From an uncultured Alsobacter sp. (lineage in GTDB: Bacteria; Pseudomonadota; Alphaproteobacteria; Rhizobiales; Beijerinckiaceae): a DNA stretch of 64,000 nt. The position numbers and the translations under genes are program-made. This document shows positions 1-8,246 of the stretch, in pieces; the stretch's first letter is position 1; each line of letters begins with the position of its first letter. The notes under the pieces are model-generated. The model made no database searches and was not told the origin of the DNA. It worked only from the letters and a program-made list of their open reading frames with translations. The DNA lies in the NCBI RefSeq assembly GCF_945952055.1, contig NZ_CAMFHB010000006.1, positions 124,001 through 188,000 of the forward strand, read 5' to 3'.

Positions 1-476
1 GCGTTGTAGTTGTAGAGCCAGGGAATGCGGACGAAGCACCACTGCAGGAAGAACTGCGCGGCCAGCGTCGCCACCGCCAGGTAGAAGCCCTTGATGCGCA
101 GGCTCGGCAGGCCGAAGAGCACGCCCACGAAGGCCGACACGAAGCCCGAGGCGACGATCCAGACGATGATGTTCACGCCCGGGAACAGCGTCGTCAGCTT
201 GTAGCAGGCATAGGCTCCCACGCCCATGAAGGCGCCGGTGCCGAGCGACAGCAGGCCGGTGTAGCCGGTGAGCAGGTTGAGCCCGATGGCGGCCAGCGAG
301 AACACCAGCATCGGGATCATGACGCTGGTGAGCAGGAACTCGTTCTGCAGCGCCGGGATGCCCAGATAGGCCAGCGCGAGGATGATGGCGATGCCGATGC
401 GATCCTGGCGGATCGGGAACACGGCCATGTCGGCCGCGTAGCTCGTCTTGAACTGGCCGGCTTCCCTGTAGAACAC
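1..476 (-). CDS. livM: Branched-chain amino acid ABC transporter permease LivM (C-terminus cut by window edge)
   Basis: Inner-membrane permease of a Liv-type (HAAT) ABC importer. Only the first 158 residues are present. They contain several hydrophobic helices and the LivM hallmark NLLTGYTGLLSLGTGAFMGV near residue 65. I chose a GTG start at 476 because a GAGGGGGG Shine-Dalgarno lies just upstream and the protein then begins at the usual place before the first helix. It follows livH after 12 bases, so it belongs to the acyl-CoA synthetase-livG-livH-livM operon. The true substrate may be an aromatic or dicarboxylic acid and not leucine, given the neighbouring acyl-CoA synthetase; that is inference. 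Confidence 0.9.
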   Translation of the reverse strand, partial: MFYREAGQFKTSYAADMAVFPIRQDRIGIAIILALAYLGIPALQNEFLLTSVMIPMLVFSLAAIGLNLLTGYTGLLSLGTGAFMGVGAYACYKLTTLFPGVNIIVWIVASGFVSAFVGVLFGLPSLRIKGFYLAVATLAAQFFLQWCFVRIPWLYNYN

Positions 477-488
477 GCCCGTCCCCCC

Positions 489-1568
489 TCAGATGCGCTC
501 GATGAGCTTCTCGCCGAACAGGCCCTGCGGCCTGAACAGCAGGAAGGCGAGGGCGATGAAATAGGCGAGCCAGCTCTCGATGCCGCCGCCCACAAGCGGG
601 CCCCAGTAGAATTCCCCGAGCTTCTCGCCGATGCCGATGATGAGCCCGCCGACGATGGCGCCCGGCACCGAGGTGAAGCCGCCGAGGATCAGCACCGGCA
701 AAGCCTTGAGCGCGATGATCTGCAGCGCGAAGGACACGTCCGATCGCGCGCCCCACATGATGCCGGTGACCAGCGCGACGATGCCCGCCGTGAACCACAC
801 GATGACCCAGATCTGGTTCAGCGAGATGCCGACCGACAGCGCCGCCTTGTGGCTGTCGGCCACCGCGCGCAGCGCGCGGCCGATGCGGGTCTTCTGGAAG
901 AAGAAGGCGAGCGCGGCGATCATGAGCGCGGCGATCAGGGCGGCGGCGATGTCGATCTTCTGCAGGGCGACGAAGCCGCCGGCGAAGGGGAACTCGATGG
1001 ACCCCTTGGGCAGCATGAGCTGGTCGGCGATCATCTGCTTCGGGTTGCCGCCGAACACCAGTTCGCCCAGGCCGATCAGCACGTAGGTGATGCCGAACGT
1101 CGCCATGAACAGGATGATGTCGGGCTGGTTCACCAGCGGCCGCAGCACGACGCGCTCCACGCTGACCGCCAGCAGGAACATCACGCCCAGCGTGAGGATG
1201 AGGGCGAGGAAGGCGGGCACGCCCATCTCGTAGAAGCCGACCAGGGTGAGGCCCGCAAACACGACCATGATGCCCTGGGCGAAGTTGAAGACGCCCGAGG
1301 CCTTGAAGATCAGCACGAAGCCCAGCGCGATGAGGGCATAGAGCACGCCCGACACGAGGCCTTCCCACACCGTCTGCACGAGCAGGTCGGGAGCGTCCTT
1401 CATCTGTCGGAACGGGTCGATGAACACCGTGTCCAGCGGGTTGCCCTTGCCGATGACGCCGGTGAGGCTCGCCAGCAGCAGCAGGATCGCCGCGCCTGCC
1501 AGCCCGAGCAGGGTCCAGCCCGTGGGCGTGAGGCGCAGCGGCGGTTCGGGAGCTTCGATCGCGCTCAT
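489..1568 (-). CDS. livH: Branched-chain amino acid ABC transporter permease LivH
   Basis: Second permease of the Liv-type importer, 359 aa and highly hydrophobic. The family core starts near residue 70 with ALIALGFVLIFKASGVFNFA, the standard LivH signature, and ends with FRPQGLFGEKLIERI. Typical LivH is about 290-300 aa; here an extra 65-70 residues, including one additional hydrophobic helix at about residues 17-40, precede the core. The ATG at 1568 has a GAGGGA ribosome site. It lies 10 bases after livG and 12 before livM, so it is cotranscribed. No livF or substrate-binding gene is visible in the window; they probably lie beyond the left edge. Confidence 0.93.
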   Translation of the reverse strand: MSAIEAPEPPLRLTPTGWTLLGLAGAAILLLLASLTGVIGKGNPLDTVFIDPFRQMKDAPDLLVQTVWEGLVSGVLYALIALGFVLIFKASGVFNFAQGIMVVFAGLTLVGFYEMGVPAFLALILTLGVMFLLAVSVERVVLRPLVNQPDIILFMATFGITYVLIGLGELVFGGNPKQMIADQLMLPKGSIEFPFAGGFVALQKIDIAAALIAALMIAALAFFFQKTRIGRALRAVADSHKAALSVGISLNQIWVIVWFTAGIVALVTGIMWGARSDVSFALQIIALKALPVLILGGFTSVPGAIVGGLIIGIGEKLGEFYWGPLVGGGIESWLAYFIALAFLLFRPQGLFGEKLIERI

Positions 1569-1578
1569 CGTCAGTCCC

Positions 1579-2382
1579 TCAATGCGGCACGCCGAGATAG
1601 GCGTCGATCACGGCCTGGTTGCGCTTGACCTCGTCCGGCGTGCCGTCGGCGATCTTGCGGCCGTATTCCAGCACGACGACGCGGTCCGACAGATCCATCA
1701 CGACGCCCATGTCGTGCTCGATCAGCGCCACGGTCGTGCCGAACTGGTTATTCACGTCGAGGATGAAGCGGGACATGTCCTCCTTCTCCTCGAGGTTCAT
1801 GCCGGCCATCGGCTCGTCCAGGAGCAGCAGGTCCGGCTCCATGGCGAGCGCGCGGCCGAGTTCGACGCGCTTCTGCAGGCCGTAGGGCAGCTTGCCCACC
1901 GGGGTCTTGCGGATGGCCTGGATCTCGAGGAAGTCGATGATCTCCTCGACGACCTTGCGGTGCTCGATTTCCTCGCGCATCGCCGGCCCATGCCGGAACA
2001 GCTGCCAGAAGAAGGACCCGTCCATCTTCAGCGTGCGCCCGGCCATGATGTTGTCGAGCGTGCTCATGCCCTTGAAGAGCGCGACGTTCTGGAAGGTGCG
2101 GGCGATGCCCTGCGAGGCCGCCACGTGCGGCCGCATGCGCTGGCGGGTCTCGCCCTTGAAGGTGATGCGGCCGTGCTGCGGGTGGTAGAAGCCGTTGATG
2201 ACGTTCAGCATCGACGTCTTGCCGGCACCGTTCGGGCCGATGATCGCGCGGATCTCTCCCTTGCGGATGTCGAACGACACGTCGGTGATGGCCTTCACGC
2301 CGCCGAACGACAGCGACACGTCGTCGACGGCCAGAAGCACGTCGCCGGCCATCTGTCCCTTGTCCGATCCCGGAGCCCTCAT
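1579..2382 (-). CDS. livG: Branched-chain amino acid ABC transporter ATP-binding protein LivG
   Basis: Cytoplasmic ATPase of the Liv importer, 267 aa. Visible motifs are Walker A GPNGAGKTS near residue 50, Walker B LLLLDEPMAGM near residue 180 and the H-loop ALIEHDM near 215. The signature loop reads LPYGLQKRVELGRAL, a known LivG-type variation on LSGGQ. Its ATG overlaps the stop of the upstream acyl-CoA synthetase by 4 bases (ATGA), indicating translational coupling. A second possible start is the internal ATG of MAGDVLLAVDD ten residues later, which would give a length closer to the family average. Confidence 0.94.
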   Translation of the reverse strand: MRAPGSDKGQMAGDVLLAVDDVSLSFGGVKAITDVSFDIRKGEIRAIIGPNGAGKTSMLNVINGFYHPQHGRITFKGETRQRMRPHVAASQGIARTFQNVALFKGMSTLDNIMAGRTLKMDGSFFWQLFRHGPAMREEIEHRKVVEEIIDFLEIQAIRKTPVGKLPYGLQKRVELGRALAMEPDLLLLDEPMAGMNLEEKEDMSRFILDVNNQFGTTVALIEHDMGVVMDLSDRVVVLEYGRKIADGTPDEVKRNQAVIDAYLGVPH

Positions 2383-4358
2383 TCCGCCGCCTCCAGGGTC
2401 TGCTGTTGGGTCACGGGGTAGGTCTTGCAGTCGCGCACCTTCACCCGCGCGGCGATGACGCCCTTGCGGCCGTCCTCGAAGGTCACTTCGGTCCGGATGT
2501 CGGCCTCCGAGGATCCGTCGTAGAGCGCGTCGACCAGCGGGCCGTAGCGGTCGGCGATGAAGCCGCGCCGCACCTTTTGGGTGCGGGTGAGCTCGCCGTC
2601 GTCGGCGTCGAGCTCCTTGTGCAGGATCAGGAAGCGCGCCACCTGGGCCCCGCCCATCATGGGCTCGGCGGCGAGCGAACGGTTCACCTCGTCCACGTGC
2701 GCCGCGATCATGTCGTAGACCAGCGGATGGCCGGCGAGCTCCTGGTAGGAGGCATAGACCACGTTGTTGCGCTCGGCCCAGTTGCCGACCGCCACGAGGT
2801 CGATGTTGACGAAGCAGGCCACGTGGTCGCGCGCGTTCCCGAAGGCCACGACCTCCTTGATGTTGGGGTAGAACTTCAGCTTGTTCTCGACGTATTTCGG
2901 CGGGAACAGCGAGCCGTCGCGCATGCGCCCGACGTCCTTGGCGCGGTCGATGATCTTCAGGTGGCCGCTCTTGTCGAAGAAGCCGGCATCGCCCGAATGC
3001 ACCCAGCCGTCGGCGGTCTTGGTGCGCTGCGTCGCCTCCGGGTCCTTGAAGTAGGCCTGGAAGACGCCGGGCGAGCGGAACATCACCTCGCCGTCGTCGG
3101 CGATCCTGACCTCGACGTCGGGAGCGGGCCGGCCGACGGTGTCGGCCTTGATCTCGCCGTTGGGCTGCATGGTCACGTAGACCGAGGCTTCCGTCTGGCC
3201 GTAGAGCTGCTTCAGGTTCACGCCGAGCGCCCGGAAGAACCGGAAGATCTCGGGGCCGATGGCTTCGCCGGCCGTGTAGGCGACCTTGATGCGGGTGAGG
3301 CCGAAGCGGTTCTTGAGCGGGCCGTAGACGAGGAATTCGCCCAGCCGGTAGAGCAGCCGGTCGCCGAGCGACACGCTCTCACCGTCCAGGATCCTCTCGC
3401 CGCAGCGGCGTGCGACGCCCAGAAAGTAGTGGAACATCCGGCGCTTGAGGGCGCCCGCATCCTCCATGCGCACCATGGTGAGGGTGAGCAGGTTCTCGTA
3501 GACGCGCGGCGGGGCGAACGCGTAGGTCGTGCCGATCTCGCGCCGGTCCTCGACCACCGTGTCCGGGCTTTCCGGGCAGTTCACGCAGAAGCCGGCCACG
3601 AGCGACTGGGCGTAGGAGAAGATGTGGTCGCCCACCCATGCGAGCGGCAGGTAGGCGATGACCTCGTCCGTCTCGTCCAGGCGGTCGAAGTCGCAGCCGT
3701 TGCGGGCGGAAATCAGCACGTTGTCGTGGGTGAGCATCACCCCCTTGGGCCGGCCGGTGGTGCCCGATGTGTAGAGGATGATGGCGAGGTCGGAGCCCTT
3801 GCTCCCCGCCACGCTCGCGTCCAGCGCCTGGCCTGCCGAGGGATCGGACGCCAGCCGCTTGCGGCTCTCGGCGAGCATCTGCCCGATCGGATGCAGGCGG
3901 CCATGGTCGTAGTCGCGCAGGCCGCGCTCCTCGTCGTAGAGGACGTGGCGCAGGGTGGGCAGGCGATCGGCGATCGACAGCACCTTGTCGACCTGTTCCT
4001 GGTCCTCGACGATGGCGACCTTCACCTCGGCATGGGCGAGGACGTAGGCCATCTCCTCCGCCACGGAGTCCGAATAGACCGGCACAGGGACCGCGCCGAG
4101 CATCTGGGCGGCCATCATCGACCAGTACAGGCGAGGGCGGTTCGACCCGATGACGGCCACGGTCTCGCCCGGCGTCACACCCAGCGTGCGCAGGCCCTCG
4201 GCGAAGGCGCGGCAGATCTCGCGCACCTCCGACCACGTCCACGACTGCCAGATGCCGAGGTCCTTGTGCCGCATCGCCGTCCGGCCGCCGCGCACGGTGG
4301 CGTTCCGGTCGAGCAACTTCGGAAACGTGTCCTCTCGTGAAGCCTGAGTGGCTACCAC
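2379..4358 (-). CDS. AMP-binding long-chain-type acyl-CoA synthetase
   Basis: Adenylate-forming ligase, 659 aa, which activates a carboxylic acid to its CoA thioester with ATP. The P-loop ILYTSGTTGRPKGVMLTH lies near residue 210, the A5 motif LYGQTEASVYVT near 390 and the hinge region HSGDAGFFDKSGHLKIIDR near 455. I chose the GTG at 4358 because a near-perfect GGAGGGAGG Shine-Dalgarno sits 6 bases before it; a longer reading frame adds only 15 atypical residues. First gene of the liv operon and overlapping livG by 4 bases. Ligase-Liv pairs are common in alphaproteobacteria and beta-proteobacteria that import and activate aromatic or fatty acids; the substrate cannot be read from sequence. Confidence 0.92.
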   Translation of the reverse strand: MVATQASREDTFPKLLDRNATVRGGRTAMRHKDLGIWQSWTWSEVREICRAFAEGLRTLGVTPGETVAVIGSNRPRLYWSMMAAQMLGAVPVPVYSDSVAEEMAYVLAHAEVKVAIVEDQEQVDKVLSIADRLPTLRHVLYDEERGLRDYDHGRLHPIGQMLAESRKRLASDPSAGQALDASVAGSKGSDLAIILYTSGTTGRPKGVMLTHDNVLISARNGCDFDRLDETDEVIAYLPLAWVGDHIFSYAQSLVAGFCVNCPESPDTVVEDRREIGTTYAFAPPRVYENLLTLTMVRMEDAGALKRRMFHYFLGVARRCGERILDGESVSLGDRLLYRLGEFLVYGPLKNRFGLTRIKVAYTAGEAIGPEIFRFFRALGVNLKQLYGQTEASVYVTMQPNGEIKADTVGRPAPDVEVRIADDGEVMFRSPGVFQAYFKDPEATQRTKTADGWVHSGDAGFFDKSGHLKIIDRAKDVGRMRDGSLFPPKYVENKLKFYPNIKEVVAFGNARDHVACFVNIDLVAVGNWAERNNVVYASYQELAGHPLVYDMIAAHVDEVNRSLAAEPMMGGAQVARFLILHKELDADDGELTRTQKVRRGFIADRYGPLVDALYDGSSEADIRTEVTFEDGRKGVIAARVKVRDCKTYPVTQQQTLEAAE

Positions 4359-4530
4359 GTTGTTCCTCCCTCCTCTGGACCGGTTGCATCGGCATCCGAT
4401 CATCCAGCCCGCGCCGGTAGTCCCGGCCGTCTTGGCTGGTCGCGATGCCCGTCACCCGGCCAGGCCGGACGAATGGGCGATGAAAGATATGGTTCGCGGA
4501 ATGTCGCGATCCAGTCCTTCAACAGTCAAA

Positions 4531-4550
4531 AATGAGGGTATTCCCTCATT
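4531..4550. promoter_or_regulatory. 20-bp inverted repeat, candidate operator of the ligase-liv operon
   Basis: The two 8-base arms AATGAGGG and CCCTCATT flank a TATT spacer. It sits in the 278-bp gap between the oxidoreductase stop and the acyl-CoA synthetase start, about 175 bases upstream of the latter. Size and symmetry suit a TetR- or MarR-type dimer site. No dedicated regulator gene is in this part of the window, so the binding protein is unknown. Confidence 0.4.
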
Positions 4551-4623
4551 CTGGCAAGGCAACCGCGACTTTCGTGGAAGCGGGCGCGCCACCGCCGGGC
4601 GGCACACCCCTGGAGGGAGGCGG

Positions 4624-4647
4624 AAAAACGGCCCGGCTACTCGGCCG
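4624..4647 (-). terminator. Possible intrinsic terminator overlapping the oxidoreductase stop codon
   Basis: On the minus strand a short stem CGGCC/GGCCG with a nine-base loop spans the TAG stop codon and is followed at once by TTTTT. The stem is only 5 bp, so it may be weak. Confidence 0.35.
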
Positions 4648-7600
4648 CGAGGGGGAGTGAATCGGGCGAGCGCAGCCGGCCCAGCAGCTGCTCTTCCTCG
4701 GCCCTCGCCGCGGCCAGATGCCGCTCCTTGACCGGACCGTAGCCGCGGATCTTCTCCGGCAGGGACAGGAGCGCCACGGCGATGGGCAGCGTCGAGGGCG
4801 AGAGCCGCGCCAGCGCTTCGTCGACATGCGCCTCGTAGCGGGCGATCAGCGCGCGCTCGGTGCGCCGTTCGGCGCTGTAGCCGAAGATGTCGAGCGCCGT
4901 GCCGCGCAGGCGCTTCATGCGGGCCAGAAGGCGCATCGCCCCGAGCATCCACGGGCCGAACGTGGTCTTCACCGGGCGCCCTTCGCCGTCGCGCCGGCCG
5001 AGCAGGGGCGGGGCGAGATGGAAGGTGAGCTTCACGTCGCCTTCGAACTGGGCCGCCAGGGCGCGGGCGAAGGTTCCGTCCGTGTAGAGGCGAGCGACCT
5101 CGTACTCGTCCTTGTAGGCCATGAGCTTGAACAGGAACCGCGCGGCTGCCTCGGTCAGCGCGGTCGATCCGGGAACGGCCTTCTCCTCGGCGGCGCGGAC
5201 CGCGGCGATGCGGGCGGCGTAGCGATCCGCATAGGCCCGGTCCTGGTAGCGGGTGAGCGTCTCGACCCTGCGGGCGATGACGTCGTCCAGCGTCTGCGAG
5301 ATCCGCAGGTCGCCTTCGGCCGCCTTGGGCGGGACTGCCAGCGCCGTCACGGCGGCTTCGTCGAGGGCGGCGCGCCGGCCCCAGGTGAAGGCGGACTGGT
5401 TCATCGCCACGGCTTCGCCGTTGAGCGCGATGGCCTTCAACAGGGCGGTCGACGACAGGGGGACCCGGCCCTTCTGGAAAGCGTAGCCGAGCATGAACAT
5501 GTTGGCGGCGATGGCATTGCCGGTCAGCGCCGTGGCGATGCGCGTCGCATCGATGAAGAACGCGTTCTCCTGGCCCGCCGCCGAGCCCACCGCGCGCTTG
5601 ATGCGTTCGGCCGGCAGCGAGAAATCCGCGTTGCGGGCGAAGTCGCCGGGAAGGACCTCGGCCGTGTTGACGACCAGCGCCGTCTCTCCCGCCTTGACCG
5701 CGGCGAGCACCTTGCGCGTGCCCGTGACGACGAGGTCGCAGCCGAGCACGAGGTCGGCCTCGCCGGCCGCCACGCGGATCGAGTGGATGTCGTCCGGTCG
5801 GGGCGCCAGCTTGACGTGGCTGTAGACGGCGCCGCCCTTCTGGGCGAGGCCGGCCATGTCGATCATGCCGCAACCCTTGCCCTCCAGGTGCGCGGCCATG
5901 CCCAGGATCGCGCCGATGGTGACGACGCCGGTCCCGCCGACGCCGGTCACGATGATGGCGTAGGGCCGGGAGATGGCCGGGTAGACGGGCTCGGGCAGCG
6001 GCGCCTGGTCCACCGTGTCCTGCGCCGTCCCCTGAGCGGGTGCGGCCTTGCGGATCGTGGCGCCCTCGACCGTCACGAAGGACGGGCAGAAGCCGCTGAC
6101 GCAGGAGAAGTCCTTGTTGCAGTTCGACTGGTCGATGCGGCGTTTGCGGCCGAACTCCGTCTCGACCGGCTGCACGGAGACGCAGTTTGACTGCACGCCG
6201 CAGTCCCCGCAGCCTTCGCACACCTGGGTGTTGATGAAGACGCGCTTGTCGGGGTCGGGGAACTCGCCGCGCTTGCGGCGGCGCCGCTTCTCGGCCGCGC
6301 AGGTCTGGTCGTAGATGATGGCGGTGACGCCCGGCTCCTCGGCGAGTTCGCGCTGGATGGCGTCAAGTTCGGAGCGGTGGTGGCGGGTCATGCCGGCCGG
6401 CCAGTCGGTGGCCGGCGGGTACTTGTCCGGCTCGTCGGAGACGAGCGCGATGCGCCTGACCCCTTCCGCCGCCACCTGCCGCGCCAGCGCGTCGACGGTG
6501 AGCCCGCCCTCGTGATGCTGCCCGCCGGTCATGGCGACGGCGTCGTTGAACAGCAGCTTGTAGGTGACGTTCACCTTGGCCGCGAGCGCGAAGCGGAGCG
6601 CCAGCGTGCCGGAGTGGTTCCAGGTGCCGTCGCCGAGATTCTGGAAGACGTGGCCGCGCCGGGAGAACGGGGCCTCGCCCACCCAGTTGGCGCCTTCGCC
6701 GCCCATCTGGGTGAAGCCCTCGGTCGAGCGGTCCATCCACTGCGCCATGTAGTGGCAGCCGATCCCCGCATAGGCGCGCATGCCGTCGGGCACCTTCGTC
6801 GATGAATTGTGCGGGCAGCCCGAGCAGAAATAGGGAATGCGGTTGGCCACGTCCTTGGTCTCGACGAGGCGAGCCTGCGCCTGCTTCAGCCGGGCGACGC
6901 GGGCGGAGAGCTCCTCGTCGGGGCGCACGGCAAGGAGGCGCTCGCCGATGGTGATGGCGACGTCGTTGGGGTCCAGCGCGCCCTTGACCGGGAAGAGCCA
7001 GCGGCCCTGCTCGTCCTTCTTGCCGATGCAGACCGGCTGGTTGGCGGTGCCGTAGAGCTCCTCGCGGACCTGCACCTCGATGAGGGACCGCTTCTCCTCG
7101 ACCACGATCACGAGGTCGAGGCCCTGCGCGAACTCCTTGAGGCCGACGGGATCGAGCGGCCAGGGGCAGGCGATCTTGTACAGACGCAACCCCATCGCGT
7201 TGGCCTTCACCTCGTCGATGCCGAGGTCGTCCATGGCCTGGCGCACGTCGAGGTAGGACTTGCCGACCGTGATGACGCCGATGCGCGCGTCCGGCCCGCC
7301 CGAGGTGATGATGCGGTTGAGCCTGTTCGCCCGCACGAAGGCCAGCATGGCGTCGCGCTTCCAGTCGTGGAGGCGGGCCTCCATCTCCAGGATGCCGTCG
7401 CGCGGGCGGATGTTCAGGCCGCCCGGCGGCATCTCGAACTCGGGCCGGACGATCTGCACGCGGTCGAGCGCGCCGTCGACGATCGCGGTCGATTCGACGG
7501 TGTCCTTGATGCACTTGAGGGCGGCCCAGCTGCCGCAGAAGCGGCTCATGGCGAAGCCGTAGAGGCCGTAGTCGAGGATCTCCTGCACGCCCGCGGGGTT

Positions 7601-8128
7601 CAGGATCGGGATCATCACGTCGACGAAGTGGAACTCGGACTGGTGCGCCGTCGTCGAGCTCTCGGCGGTGTGGTCGTCGCCCATGAGGGCGAGCACGCCG
7701 CCATGCGGCGAGGTCCCGGCCATGTTGGCGTGGCGGAACACGTCGCCCGAGCGATCGACGCCGGGACCCTTGCCGTACCAGACCGAGAAGACGCCGTCAT
7801 AGGCGCCGTCGCCGCGCATCTCGGCCTGCTGCGTGCCCCAGCAGGCGGTGGCCGCGAGCTCCTCGTTGATGCCGGGCTGGAAGACGATGTGGCGCGGCTC
7901 GAGGATCCTGCGCGCCTTGGCGAGCTGCTGGTCCAGCCCGCCGAGGGGCGAGCCGCGATAGCCGGAGACGAAGCCGGCGGTGTTGAGCCCGGCGCGGCGG
8001 TCGCGTTCGTGCTGCATGAGGAGCAGGCGGGCGATCGCCTGCGTGCCGGTCAGGAAGATGCGGTCCTTGGAAAGATCGTACTTGTCGTCCAGGGAGACGT
8101 CGCGCAGCTCCGGACCAGCACCGCTCAT
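4637..8128 (-). CDS. Fused indolepyruvate:ferredoxin oxidoreductase (IorA-IorB type)
   Basis: Thiamine-diphosphate and iron-sulfur enzyme, 1163 aa, oxidatively decarboxylating arylpyruvates (indolepyruvate, phenylpyruvate) or related 2-oxo acids to aryl-acetyl-CoA. The N-terminal pyrimidine-binding part contains FVSGYRGSPLGGLDQQL near residue 55. A CSGCPHN motif is near 436 and the ThDP-binding GDGTWNHSG near 497. Ferredoxin-like cysteines VCEGCGDCG and CVSGFCPSF lie at about 638 and 681. The IorB-like domain begins with VTGVGGTGVVTIGAI near 728. The length of about 1160 aa is normal for the proteobacterial fused form. It has its own 118-bp promoter gap and precedes the acyl-CoA synthetase-liv operon, which suggests aromatic amino acid or arylacetate catabolism; that link is inference. 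Confidence 0.93.
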   Translation of the reverse strand: MSGAGPELRDVSLDDKYDLSKDRIFLTGTQAIARLLLMQHERDRRAGLNTAGFVSGYRGSPLGGLDQQLAKARRILEPRHIVFQPGINEELAATACWGTQQAEMRGDGAYDGVFSVWYGKGPGVDRSGDVFRHANMAGTSPHGGVLALMGDDHTAESSTTAHQSEFHFVDVMIPILNPAGVQEILDYGLYGFAMSRFCGSWAALKCIKDTVESTAIVDGALDRVQIVRPEFEMPPGGLNIRPRDGILEMEARLHDWKRDAMLAFVRANRLNRIITSGGPDARIGVITVGKSYLDVRQAMDDLGIDEVKANAMGLRLYKIACPWPLDPVGLKEFAQGLDLVIVVEEKRSLIEVQVREELYGTANQPVCIGKKDEQGRWLFPVKGALDPNDVAITIGERLLAVRPDEELSARVARLKQAQARLVETKDVANRIPYFCSGCPHNSSTKVPDGMRAYAGIGCHYMAQWMDRSTEGFTQMGGEGANWVGEAPFSRRGHVFQNLGDGTWNHSGTLALRFALAAKVNVTYKLLFNDAVAMTGGQHHEGGLTVDALARQVAAEGVRRIALVSDEPDKYPPATDWPAGMTRHHRSELDAIQRELAEEPGVTAIIYDQTCAAEKRRRRKRGEFPDPDKRVFINTQVCEGCGDCGVQSNCVSVQPVETEFGRKRRIDQSNCNKDFSCVSGFCPSFVTVEGATIRKAAPAQGTAQDTVDQAPLPEPVYPAISRPYAIIVTGVGGTGVVTIGAILGMAAHLEGKGCGMIDMAGLAQKGGAVYSHVKLAPRPDDIHSIRVAAGEADLVLGCDLVVTGTRKVLAAVKAGETALVVNTAEVLPGDFARNADFSLPAERIKRAVGSAAGQENAFFIDATRIATALTGNAIAANMFMLGYAFQKGRVPLSSTALLKAIALNGEAVAMNQSAFTWGRRAALDEAAVTALAVPPKAAEGDLRISQTLDDVIARRVETLTRYQDRAYADRYAARIAAVRAAEEKAVPGSTALTEAAARFLFKLMAYKDEYEVARLYTDGTFARALAAQFEGDVKLTFHLAPPLLGRRDGEGRPVKTTFGPWMLGAMRLLARMKRLRGTALDIFGYSAERRTERALIARYEAHVDEALARLSPSTLPIAVALLSLPEKIRGYGPVKERHLAAARAEEEQLLGRLRSPDSLPLAAE

Positions 8129-8246
8129 TCCATCCTCCGCCTGACATCGCCACCGAGGGCACGGGGGTCCATCATGGACTTCTCCCGTCAGGCATCAGCA
8201 TAGGACAGAAAGGCTGACCTATCAAGGAGGCGCGACGGCCCGGAGC

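Noticed and set aside
2406-4340. 644-codon plus-strand frame opposite the acyl-CoA synthetase
   Set aside because: Asp/Val/His/Arg-rich shadow frame typical of high-GC DNA, with no family motif; the minus-strand ligase motifs are intact.
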